Positions 33,207 through 41,002 of a stretch of 64,000 nt of DNA are shown in pieces (the stretch's first letter is position 1; each line of letters begins with the position of its first letter). The position numbers and the translations under genes were made by a program. The stretch lies in assembly GCF_037126465.1 (NCBI RefSeq), contig NC_088209.1, positions 2,852,001 to 2,916,000 on the forward strand, in the 5' to 3' direction. The DNA is from Ornithodoros turicata. Lineage: Eukaryota > Arthropoda > Arachnida > Ixodida > Argasidae. Under the pieces are notes generated by a model. The model made no database searches. It had not been told where the DNA came from and saw only the letters and a program-made list of their open reading frames with translations.

Positions 33207-33464
33207 ATGGCTCGACTCAGGTGCATCAACTCCGTGCTGTTCCGCTTCGAGGCATCACACGAGCGAGAGAACTTCGTCGAGATGTGCTGCCACATATTGC
33301 GCTCCCGTATCACCGCAAACAAGTTGCGGGAAATCATACGCGAAATCTTGGATGAGTACCTGTCGGCTTACAGGGAGCAATCACTGCGCGAGCTTCAGGA
33401 ACTATGTCAGGAAGAAATAAGAGTCCTGGAGACGATCATCAATCGCTCTAGGAGCTATGGATGA
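33207..33464 (+). CDS. Small helical Polinton protein (85 aa), unknown function
   Basis: ATG at 33207 lies 29 bases inside the left TIR edge, which makes the TIR its likely promoter. The product is charged and almost wholly helical (ILDEYLSAYREQSLRELQEL), with two Cys near the middle and no membrane segment. A GAAAATAAAG polyadenylation-like signal directly follows the TGA. A longer overlapping frame from 33139 starts in the TIR and lacks this regular helical pattern. I do not recognise the family; it could be a small virion or regulatory protein. Confidence 0.5.
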   Translation: MARLRCINSVLFRFEASHERENFVEMCCHILRSRITANKLREIIREILDEYLSAYREQSLRELQELCQEEIRVLETIINRSRSYG

Positions 33465-33515
33465 AAATAAAGATGCATCACACCTCGCTACACAGTCTCC
33501 TCAAGTTATTCCACG

Positions 33516-34133
33516 ATGCGCATGCAGTTCCAGCACCCTGCTCGAATTCTCATCTCCGGCGCGTCCATGTGTGGGAAGACGGTGCTCACGCAGAATATAA
33601 TGAGACACCCCGAATTATTTAGCATTCCACCGCAGAAGATACTCTACGTACGAAAGTACGCAGCCGGCTGGGAAAAGGATTTCAACGGTGTGGAGTTTAT
33701 GGACAGGATACCCGCAGATTGGGATGAGCGATATCCCACTCTCATAGTTATTGACGATCAAATCACGGAAAAGGGGGTTCTATCGGAGGTAGAGTCGTTG
33801 TTTGTACATGGTAGCCATCATAAGAATGCGTCCGTGATCCTGATCACACAAGCCTTGTTCTATCATAACGCCGCTTTTCGAACGATATCGCTGAACGCCA
33901 GTTATATCGTATTGTTCCGGAATGCGCGGTCCGTACAACAGATCGAAACCTTCGGACGTCAGGTATTCGGGAAACAGGGGCTTTCCTATTTTCTCGATGC
34001 ATATAACCAGGCGACGGAGAAGGCGCACGGTTATTTAGTTGTGGATCTGCACGCGCAAACACCTCCCTCTCGTAGCCTGCGAACGGGTATTTTACCGCAC
34101 GACCGGCAGTTCCTGTTTACGCCCGCGAAATGA
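33516..34133 (+). CDS. Polinton genome-packaging ATPase (FtsK/HerA type)
   Basis: A 205-aa P-loop ATPase. Walker A is GASMCGKT (residues 15-22) straight after the ILISG strand. Walker B is PTLIVIDDQI with the acidic pair at about 80-81. A conserved ILITQALFYHN segment follows (sensor-type Gln), and later FGKQGLSYFLDAY. This is the A32-like ATPase of Polintons, adenovirus-like and other double jelly-roll viruses, which pumps DNA into capsids. The length is typical. The stop overlaps the next start (ATGA at 34130). It is intact. Confidence 0.93.
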   Translation: MRMQFQHPARILISGASMCGKTVLTQNIMRHPELFSIPPQKILYVRKYAAGWEKDFNGVEFMDRIPADWDERYPTLIVIDDQITEKGVLSEVESLFVHGSHHKNASVILITQALFYHNAAFRTISLNASYIVLFRNARSVQQIETFGRQVFGKQGLSYFLDAYNQATEKAHGYLVVDLHAQTPPSRSLRTGILPHDRQFLFTPAK

Positions 34134-34504
34134 CGGCCGATCTTAGAAGACATCTCACGCTCCTCAAAGTATTGGCCGCCAGCAAACCGACGCACCGCGC
34201 AGAGTTACTTAAAGAGCTCAGCTGCGACGACATTCGAATCCTTTCGGAAATCTGTCTGAATATTCTACGCGGAAATATCCCACTTTCGACGGAACTTCAT
34301 AAAAACCTGAAGAAACACAAAAAAATCCTCCGCTTCCTCGCCTACAAGTCACTTCATAAGTGCCCCAGGCAGTTGAAGAAATATATTAGGGGACAACGAG
34401 GTGGTCTCATTCCCATACTTCCACTGCTCCTCTCAGGGCTATCAAGTCTCGTGGCGGGAGTCGCCGGGCGAGCGATATCCAAAGCCATCGGTCATGGCTC
34501 ATAG
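34130..34504 (+). CDS. Conserved Polinton small protein (124 aa)
   Basis: Two parts: a helical region with LSEICLNILRGNIPLS, a stretch seen in this position in many Polintons, and a Gly/Leu-rich hydrophobic tail (GGLIPILPLLLSGLSSLVAG) that could insert in a membrane or pack in a virion. A basic KKHKKILRFLAYKS segment links them. The function is not established; a virion or membrane role is an inference. The start overlaps the ATPase stop by four bases, and the end overlaps the next gene by 11. Confidence 0.8.
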   Translation: MTADLRRHLTLLKVLAASKPTHRAELLKELSCDDIRILSEICLNILRGNIPLSTELHKNLKKHKKILRFLAYKSLHKCPRQLKKYIRGQRGGLIPILPLLLSGLSSLVAGVAGRAISKAIGHGS

Positions 34505-34940
34505 AATAGAAATAGGTGAAGTTCTGAAATCTAACGATTCGGACGATGTAAAAGTGGGCAAAATACTGGAAGCCCTCTATTACTTGCTGAAGCGAGCTCA
34601 CTATCATCCTCCTCCTCCTCCTCCTCTGGAACCTGTCCATTCGGAGCCCGAACCGGAACCCAATCCATTCGATTTTAATCTTCTACCCTCCGGCGTTGAT
34701 AAAGCACGCGCGAAATCTGTGCTAAAAGAATTGAAGAAAGTATTCACCTGGCAGGCGGATGATGTGCTAGTATATAGAGGGAAGCGAATCAATCGCTCAA
34801 ACATTGTGGCTCTCGTGAGCTACTTAGCACGTCGTAGCGCGCTCATCAAGAAACCCCGCTGGTACAAAAAAGTATCGAAAATTATAAGCGCTTTGAAAAT
34901 ACAGCGAATTGCTCGCTGGAGCAAATATGGGGCCCTATAG
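34494..34940 (+). CDS. Conserved Polinton protein with proline linker (148 aa)
   Basis: I chose ATG 34494 (MAHRIEIGEV), which overlaps the previous stop, over an upstream frame extension that matches nothing. An N-terminal helix is followed by PPPPPP and an EPEPEPN acidic linker, coded by CCT repeats. The C-terminal half has the pattern WQADDVLVYRGKRINRSNIV, a W..D..L.Y.GK.I..SNIV motif found in Polinton proteins of many animals. The role is unknown; binding to DNA or another virion protein is possible. It ends 14 bases into the integrase gene. Confidence 0.78.
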   Translation: MAHRIEIGEVLKSNDSDDVKVGKILEALYYLLKRAHYHPPPPPPLEPVHSEPEPEPNPFDFNLLPSGVDKARAKSVLKELKKVFTWQADDVLVYRGKRINRSNIVALVSYLARRSALIKKPRWYKKVSKIISALKIQRIARWSKYGAL

Positions 34941-35970
34941 AAAGATCAAGGAGAAAGGGTTAGGTGGAGTTGATCGGTACCGACGTTATCACAGGCTCAC
35001 GCACGCAGAAGCCGTGGAACAGCTGAAAAAAGAAGATGCTTACACCCTTCACAAGCCAGTGAAGAAAAAATTTAAGCGGCGCTCCATCATCGCAACTCAC
35101 GTGCGGGATTTATATCAGGCAGACCTTCTGGATATGCGTAAATATCAGAAATTTAACAAGGGCTTCAGGTACATCCTAACGGTCATAGATACGCTATCGA
35201 GGTACCTGTACATGGTCCCCATTCGCACAAAGCGCCCGCAAGACGTAAAGAAAGCCTTCCAACGAGTTTTCCGTCACGGAATTCCAAAGAATTTGCTCAC
35301 GGATCGCGGGAGCGAATTTTGGGGTTCCCCAGTTCGTCAGTACTTTCAGTCGCTACTAAATCACTATAGCACACAAAGCGGAATGAAAGCGGCCTCCTGT
35401 GAACGCGTGCAGAGAACAATTAGAGAAAGAATAGCCAGGCATTTCACTAGTACGGGGAAGTTTAATTATATCAACGCGCTGCCGAAGATAGTGGCCGACT
35501 ATAACGACTCGGTACACTCTGTCACGGGCGAAAAGCCGAAAAACGTGAACGCCGGAACTCTGTACGCTGTACGGAACAGAGTAGCTCTGTTCAACAGATT
35601 GAATCGTAAGACGACCCCGCGCGAGAGCAAGTATAAATCAGGGGACCAGGTGAGGCTCGCGTTAGATCGCGGCGTGTTCGCCAAAGGCTACGATCAAAGG
35701 TGGACGGCCGAAGTGTTCGAGGTGTCGCGAACGAGAAAGACCGATCCGCCCGTAGTGTACGTGAAAGATTCGACGGGAAAAGAAATACTGGGATCATTCT
35801 ACGAGCAGGAGCTGCAGCCCGTCCATCATCTTTCCTCGTACGATAAGCGACTCATATCCGCGGTGATTAGAAAGAAGAAAATTAACGGAGTATTGCACTA
35901 CTTGGTTCGTTGGTTCGGATACGCCAAAGATCACGATTCTTGGGTGCCCGCCAGCGATGTCAGAAAATGA
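34927..35970 (+). CDS. Polinton integrase with C-terminal chromodomain (347 aa)
   Basis: A retroviral-type DDE integrase. The first ATG is at 34927. Catalytic residues are the Asp in LYQADLLDM (about 66), the Asp in NLLTDRGSEF (about 125) and the Glu in AASCERVQRT (about 158). An SH3-like segment (YKSGDQVRLALDRGVF) follows, and a chromodomain closes the protein (VLHYLVRWFGYAKDHDSW), with aromatic cage candidates Y, W and W. It cuts and joins element ends to target DNA; the chromodomain may guide it to methylated-histone chromatin. It overlaps both neighbours by 14 bases. All catalytic residues are present. Confidence 0.95.
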   Translation: MGPYRKIKEKGLGGVDRYRRYHRLTHAEAVEQLKKEDAYTLHKPVKKKFKRRSIIATHVRDLYQADLLDMRKYQKFNKGFRYILTVIDTLSRYLYMVPIRTKRPQDVKKAFQRVFRHGIPKNLLTDRGSEFWGSPVRQYFQSLLNHYSTQSGMKAASCERVQRTIRERIARHFTSTGKFNYINALPKIVADYNDSVHSVTGEKPKNVNAGTLYAVRNRVALFNRLNRKTTPRESKYKSGDQVRLALDRGVFAKGYDQRWTAEVFEVSRTRKTDPPVVYVKDSTGKEILGSFYEQELQPVHHLSSYDKRLISAVIRKKKINGVLHYLVRWFGYAKDHDSWVPASDVRK

Positions 35971-37234
35971 ATTTTACGTGTATCTGCTCTCGAACGCCAG
36001 CATGGACCTGTACCCGTCCAACACGCTGAATGACTTCACGATCGCGTTAGATAAGCCGCTACACCTGGATGATTCGTACGTCGTCGGTCTAGAGGGGTTT
36101 TCCATTCCCAACAGCTTCCTGAACGTGAACCAAGCGCCTGATAACCTGATAACGCTATCAACGGAGAAGTGGCAAACAAAACAGCTCACGTTCGAAGACT
36201 CGAACACGCTATTGAATAAAATATTCCCCGAATATGGGATAGAATGGACTTACGAGGAAGATCACTACGTGTTTAAGCTACCGTCGCGCGTGCGCTCGGT
36301 GAAATTAATCGACAGACCGCTGCATCTCGCCTTTGGAATCGTCGACATCGATGGAGATCACCCGGAGGGCGGTAGAGTACGCGCTGTCCCAAACGTGTTA
36401 CCGCTCGCGGAGGAAAGAGCCGTTATGATGCGAGTTCGCCGGGTGATAGTGATCAATAACGATCTAATTTTAGAACCCCGATCGCTCATTACCGACACAT
36501 TCAACGAATTCTTCAGAGCGACGAACGATACAGAATCACGGGTGGAATACAAAGACAACACTTACTCGCTCTCTCTCCCGGCGAATTTCAACTTGTCGAC
36601 CGAGTTCCTGGACCTCATTCAGGTGAAGCACATCCATGTTGAAGGATCCCGAAAGCGCATCACGTGTAATCCCATAGTGAAGACGTACCGCATCCACATA
36701 AACACTCGAGAGACGGAAAGTCGGCGAATTTCACTTCCACCGAATTACTACGAAACACCCGAAGCTCTCGTGAGCGCTATCCATGAGCGTCTGCAGCCGG
36801 AGGCTTCCCTCACGTACGATGCGTGGGCGAGGAAGTGTTCGTTGAGCTTGCGGGAAAACGTGTCGCTTACATTATCCGATTACTTTGCGTACCTACTGGG
36901 TTTCGGCGCGAAAACCGTATTTACGGAAAACGATACGGGCGTCGACGAAGTGACCATAGATCTTCCCATTAACTGTATTATGATATACACGGATCTCGTC
37001 GCGCCCTCCGTAGTGGGAAACGGGCGGCATCCGATACTGAAATTAATTCCATTCGTATACGATAGAACGAAAGAACAACTGAGTTTCAGCTTTCTACCCG
37101 TTCAGTATTTTAAGTTAGTGCAGCGCGAAATTTCCTCAATCACCGTCTCTATACGCGACGACACGGGTCGCAAGCTACCGCTACAAAATCGCGGTAGATC
37201 GACTCTGACGCTGCACTTTAAGCATGTACACTAA
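35957..37234 (+). CDS. Polinton capsid-type protein (425 aa), likely minor capsid/penton
   Basis: The N-terminus FYVYLLSNASMDLYPSNTLN followed by DFTIALDKPLHL and YVVGLEGFSIPNSF is a signature of a large Polinton protein family. Later parts contain repeated beta-rich stretches (RRISLPPNYYETPEALVSAI, RKLPLQNRGRSTLTLHF). Published structure-based work assigns a single jelly-roll minor capsid protein to Polintons. I infer this gene is that protein, or a fibre/penton-linked one, from position next to the major capsid gene and from family resemblance. The frame is intact and overlaps the integrase stop and the next start. Confidence 0.75.
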   Translation: MSENEFYVYLLSNASMDLYPSNTLNDFTIALDKPLHLDDSYVVGLEGFSIPNSFLNVNQAPDNLITLSTEKWQTKQLTFEDSNTLLNKIFPEYGIEWTYEEDHYVFKLPSRVRSVKLIDRPLHLAFGIVDIDGDHPEGGRVRAVPNVLPLAEERAVMMRVRRVIVINNDLILEPRSLITDTFNEFFRATNDTESRVEYKDNTYSLSLPANFNLSTEFLDLIQVKHIHVEGSRKRITCNPIVKTYRIHINTRETESRRISLPPNYYETPEALVSAIHERLQPEASLTYDAWARKCSLSLRENVSLTLSDYFAYLLGFGAKTVFTENDTGVDEVTIDLPINCIMIYTDLVAPSVVGNGRHPILKLIPFVYDRTKEQLSFSFLPVQYFKLVQREISSITVSIRDDTGRKLPLQNRGRSTLTLHFKHVH

Positions 37235-37568
37235 AGCGGTACCAATCTACGGATTTGGCGTTCCAACGGTATACAGGTCGCACCTGTACCAGAGGGGAGG
37301 CAATTTCTTTTCTCAGCTCGGGCGTTTCGCTATTCCACTCTTTAAACGCGTATCGCCCTACTTAAAAAAGACGGCTGTTGCGGCCGCTAAGCGCGTGGCC
37401 AAAAATCTGTCGGAGGGAGACTCTTTCCGAAGTGCGCTTAAGAGATCGGCGAAAGATACGGGCCGTGAAATTCTCCGCGACCTCGGGGGTGCTGGCGGGC
37501 GAAGAAAGAGGAGAAAACCAGACGTCTTCGACGGCATAAATCACGCTGGTTGCGCGGCCACAATTTAG
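37224..37568 (+). CDS. Short basic virion-type protein (114 aa)
   Basis: The N-terminus holds YGFGVPTVYRSHLYQRGGNF, then an amphipathic helix (FFSQLGRFAIPLFKRVSPYL), basic helices rich in Lys/Arg/Ala and a GGRRKRRK cluster. Short basic proteins with this layout sit between the two capsid genes in Polintons and resemble adenovirus core or membrane-lytic precursors in general style. Role by analogy only: DNA condensation or membrane interaction in the particle. It overlaps the preceding gene by 11 bases. Confidence 0.72.
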   Translation: MYTKAVPIYGFGVPTVYRSHLYQRGGNFFSQLGRFAIPLFKRVSPYLKKTAVAAAKRVAKNLSEGDSFRSALKRSAKDTGREILRDLGGAGGRRKRRKPDVFDGINHAGCAATI

Positions 37569-37575
37569 TTGCGAG

Positions 37576-38872
37576 ATGGACACGATTAACGTCGTACATC
37601 CCGACACTCCTCTGTTGGATAAGTCGGAAACACAGTTATTTTCCTTGCCGGGAACGCAGTGGCATATACTGAAGGGGGAATATGAGGTATTCTACCCGGT
37701 CGCTGACATATCCTCCGTCATAGAGTTCCAGCTTTCGAATTTGGGGCACCACTATCTCGATTTGAACTCCGCGTACATAGTGACGAAAGTCCGCATCGTA
37801 CGTGACGATGGTTCGCTACCGGAAACACAGGCTGGCGATCGGACGACCTACGACGAGGTCTACCCCGTCAACGCGTTCGCCAGCTCGCTTTTCAAGAACG
37901 TAGCCGTCTTCTTGAATCAGACCATGATTACGAATAATGATTTGTATAGCTATAGAAGCTACTTGGATATTTTGCTTCATGCCAGCACCACGGAGCAAAA
38001 TACCGTGCATAAAGCAGGTCTGTACACGCAAGAAGAAGCGCGTCAAACGGAAAACAACATTCGCGCTCGTGGACCGGCCGAACGATACAACCTCACACGT
38101 GGCGGCAAGACCATCGACCTGGTTTCCAAGATCAACTCGGACATTTTCCTGCAGCCTAAGCTACTCATATCGGGAGTGGAAATTAGGCTTGTTTTTTTAT
38201 CAAGGCTCCGACGCGTTCCGCATTATGAAGACCGATCAGGAGCAGCACACGCATAAAGTGGAAATCATGAGTGCCACTTTGTACATAAAGAAAATCACCG
38301 TGTCTCCCAGCCTATTCCTCGGACACGAAACGGAATTGCAGAAGCGCAAGGCTCTCTACACACTGGCCGGAAGTGAATCGCGTATTCGTTCGCTACCAGT
38401 TGGCAACCTGGATGCATGCCTGGAAGATTTATTTCCAGAGAAGATACCGTCTAAGGTGGTGGTCGCATTCGTGCCCACCCTAGCCTACCAGGGAGCATTC
38501 AATCGGGACCCGTACCGATTCGTGAACTGCGACATTGAGTCGGCGACGCTCACCGTGAACGGGACGCAGCCAGTAGACACGTTCGACTTCAACAATAACC
38601 TGAACCACCGAAGATACTTCAACCTCCTGGAGCAGCTGTGTGAGAAGCACGTCTCCTACGAATACGACCACTACGTTGGAAACAAGTTCCTACTGTACTA
38701 CGATCTGGATCCCGATCAATCCTCCGTCCACCTGTCACCGATCAGGCGTGGAAACGTTCGTCTGCAACTCAAGTTCCGACGTGCCTTAGCCGAACCCACG
38801 ACCGTATTGATACTGTCCGAGAGTGTGCGAATTATGTCCATCGATAAGAACAGGAACGTCACACTGGATTAG
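37576..38872 (+). pseudogene. Major capsid protein (double jelly-roll), frameshifted
   Basis: The first 37576-38190 frame has the family signatures FQLSNLGHHYLDLNSAYIVT, VNAFASSLFKNVAVFLNQT and SYRSYLDILLHAS, typical of Polinton double jelly-roll capsid proteins. At the T-run 38192-38198 the frame breaks; the rest of the protein continues in the +1 frame (YQGSDAFRIMKTDQEQH, then PTLAYQGAFNRDPYRF, NGTQPVDTFDFNNN) to TAG at 38872. Seven Ts are present where six would keep the frame. Total coding length would be about 432 codons. The break may be a real mutation, a sequencing error in a homopolymer, or a site of ribosomal slippage. All other parts look well preserved. Confidence 0.85.
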
Positions 38873-38874
38873 CA

Positions 38875-39309
38875 ATGTTCGAGCAAGATATCGAGAGACT
38901 CCTGAAGTACAACGATTACACTTCGGCGCTCTTTCGCGGTGTATACGCTCGAGACGACCGTCTGCCCGCACTGGATAGACCGGGTATAATCGTGGTGAAC
39001 ACCGATCGGCGACAGCAAGCTGGGGAGCACTGGATTTTGTACGCGAAAATGAAGGATGACCTCATCTACTTTGATTCCTTCGGATTGCCGCCCATCGAAC
39101 CCGAGTTGAAACGCCTCACCGTCGACGAATATAATGATGTCTGTATCCAAAGCCTGTATTCTCCAATGTGTGGTGTGTACTGTTGTATCGCGGCGACATT
39201 GTTGGCGAAAGGGAAATCACTGAAGAGCATTGTATCCCTGTTTTCCGATAATCTCGCCGCTAATGACCTAAAATCAATAAAGCTGCTAGAAAAGTTGTTT
39301 GTCACTTAA
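38875..39309 (+). CDS. Adenain-like maturation cysteine protease (144 aa)
   Basis: The catalytic set of adenovirus-type proteases is visible: His in GEHWILYAK (52), Asp in LIYFDSFG (67), Gln in VCIQSL (92) and Cys in SPMCGVYCC (99). The Gln-to-Cys spacing of seven equals that in adenain. The length is short, lacking the C-terminal extension of the adenovirus enzyme, as in other Polintons. It would cleave capsid and core precursors during particle maturation. It starts three bases after the capsid stop. Intact. Confidence 0.92.
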   Translation: MFEQDIERLLKYNDYTSALFRGVYARDDRLPALDRPGIIVVNTDRRQQAGEHWILYAKMKDDLIYFDSFGLPPIEPELKRLTVDEYNDVCIQSLYSPMCGVYCCIAATLLAKGKSLKSIVSLFSDNLAANDLKSIKLLEKLFVT

Positions 39310-39538
39310 AAACGCCTGGTGTCCTTTATTCTCTATAGCTCCCCCACAAACTATACTTGCTTAGTCAATGAATACACGCTATAGCTCCCTATCATATCAT
39401 TCTATCAATACAGCTTCCCATCATATCAGCCTATCTTCCTAATCCATTACAACAGCGCAACACTTAAAATCAGAAATACATGTATTTTTATTTTACTGCT
39501 GATTACATATGGGACGCGGACTTTCGCTGGTCTCGCGG
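39310..39538. other. Convergent intergenic spacer in the Polinton
   Basis: AT-rich spacer between the protease gene (+) and the 111-aa gene (-). It has repeated CTATAGCTCCC and TTCCCATCATATCA words. TTTATTTT near 39485 reads as a polyadenylation signal for the minus-strand gene. Confidence 0.5.
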
Positions 39539-39874
39539 TCACTTCTTCTTCGCGTGAGTAAAGATGATGTCGGGCGATGCGACTCTTTTACCATCCCTGA
39601 ATCTCTCCTTCTTCTCTAGTTTCAGATCTGGTAATTCTCGCATTTCTTGCAAATCTTCATCTGTCAGTCGCTTAAAACGACTGGGTAGGTACACCTTTAC
39701 GCGTTTATCGTTGTCCATCAGGAGTTCCACGTACACGGACTCCCCGTACATAGTATCCACTTTGCGCAAGTCCAACACGTCGAGCTTTTCGTTGTTCGGA
39801 ACAGTGCTCATTTTCTGAATGTCCCCATCACCGGGTTTCTTTAGTTTATCCAGCTTCTCGAAAATAGATGACAT
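39539..39874 (-). CDS. Minus-strand conserved Polinton protein (111 aa), possible OB-like
   Basis: The only minus-strand gene recognised in the element. The product has a YGESVYVELLMDNDKRVKVY strand pair, then LPSRFKRLTDEDLQEMREL. The pattern 'YGESV...L....VFLP.RF..LTDEDL' recurs in small Polinton and Polinton-like-virus proteins. The compact beta pattern suggests an OB-like nucleic-acid-binding fold, which would fit a replication helper, but this is inference. It ends in a lysine-rich tail. It is transcribed away from PolB, from a shared repeat-rich spacer. Confidence 0.75.
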   Translation of the reverse strand: MSSIFEKLDKLKKPGDGDIQKMSTVPNNEKLDVLDLRKVDTMYGESVYVELLMDNDKRVKVYLPSRFKRLTDEDLQEMRELPDLKLEKKERFRDGKRVASPDIIFTHAKKK

Positions 39875-40226
39875 ATCTCTCAGCGCAAGTTTCTACGCAC
39901 GCCAAATGAACTGAAAATGAGGACAACTATTACCTAACTTTCCTCATCTTCAAGACAATAGTGAAACATACCTTTCTCGTTGTGCGCTTCACCGAGAGTC
40001 AACCGACGGAAGTAGCTTCACAGACCTCAAATGAGTTGTATATATCGCAACTTTTATATAAAGCACCCCTGGAGGAGCGCAAGGGTGGTGCGATTCTGTT
40101 TACACAATCACGCAGGAACAGCATGTGATTTATGATGCGCGCGCGCGCAAGCGAAGGACATTTGGAACTTCTTGGAAACCAAAGTGCATAAGCGAACCCT
40201 TTGTTTTTGGTTACAGAAAGCTTGCT

Positions 40227-40856
40227 GATATAAAACAGATGGCCCAACTTGTTGAGACATGCAGCGCCGCGGCCGAGGCTCCATGACCTCATTTCTTGAC
40301 AAGCATGATTTACGACCTCCAAAGCATGGCAGTACGCGAGCTTTGATATAAAACAGATGGCCCCAACGTGTTGGGATGGCCGATGAAGCTCCGTGACCTC
40401 ATTTCTCCTCCGTGACCTCAATTCTCGGAACACATGATTTACGACTGCCAAAGCATGGGAATATGCGAGCTTTGATATAAAACACATGGCCCCAACGTGT
40501 TGACACGTGCACCACGACCGCGGAGGCCCCTTGACCTCATTTCTTGGAACACATGATTTACGACTACCAAAGCATGGGAGTACCCGAGCTTTGATATAAA
40601 ACAGATGGCCCCATCGTGTTCTGACGTGCAGAGTGGCCGATGAAGCTCCGTGACCTCATTTCTCGGAGAACGTGATTTACGACCTTCAAAGCATGGGAGT
40701 ACACGAGCTCTGATATAAAACAGATGGCTCCAACGTGTTGGGATGGACGATGAAGCTCCGTGACCTCATTTCTCCTCCGTGACCTCATTTCTCGGAACAC
40801 ATGATTTACGACTGCCAAAGCATGGGAATATGCGAGCTTTGATATAAAACACATGG
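40227..40856 (+). repeat. Six tandem TATA-bearing repeats upstream of PolB
   Basis: Six copies of GATATAAAACASATGGC start at 40227, 40345, 40474, 40593, 40712 and 40841 (spacing 118-129). Each unit also holds CGTGACCTCATTTCT and GATTTACGACTGCCAAAGCATGG. TGACCT is a nuclear-receptor half-site complement, and units at 40388 and 40760 double it. A further TATATAAAG lies at 40055. The spacer is 1.1 kb, between divergent genes. Whether each TATA is used is unknown; the last one sits about 105 bases before the PolB intron. Confidence 0.88.
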
Positions 40857-40948
40857 CCCCAACGTGTTCTGACATGCAGCATGGCTGCTGGTTTATAAGC
40901 CGTGCGATCGCCTCAGGGGGGAACAGTCTGCTTTCACTCGCTTCAAAA

Positions 40949-41002
40949 GTAAGTTATTCGCCTCACTTGTTGCACGTTTCTTACGGATCCGTTTATTTTC
41001 AG
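40949..41002 (+). other. Predicted 54-bp intron that creates the PolB start codon
   Basis: The donor GTAAGT at 40949 follows TTCAAAA; the acceptor TTTATTTTCAG ends at 41002. Joining A40948 to TG41003 yields ATG in a CAAAATG context, in frame with PolB. Without splicing the frame has no ATG near its start. The intron is short but within the animal range. Confidence 0.65.

Noticed and set aside
33139..33420. A 93-codon frame starting inside the left TIR
   Set aside because: It overlaps the better-patterned 85-aa helical frame, and its N-terminus is TIR sequence that also appears at the other end in a different context.
39999..40875. Minus-strand frames of 162 and 103 codons upstream of PolB
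   Set aside because: They are translations of the TATA-bearing tandem repeats, as shown by internally repeated peptides. The spacing of TATA words explains the sequence better.
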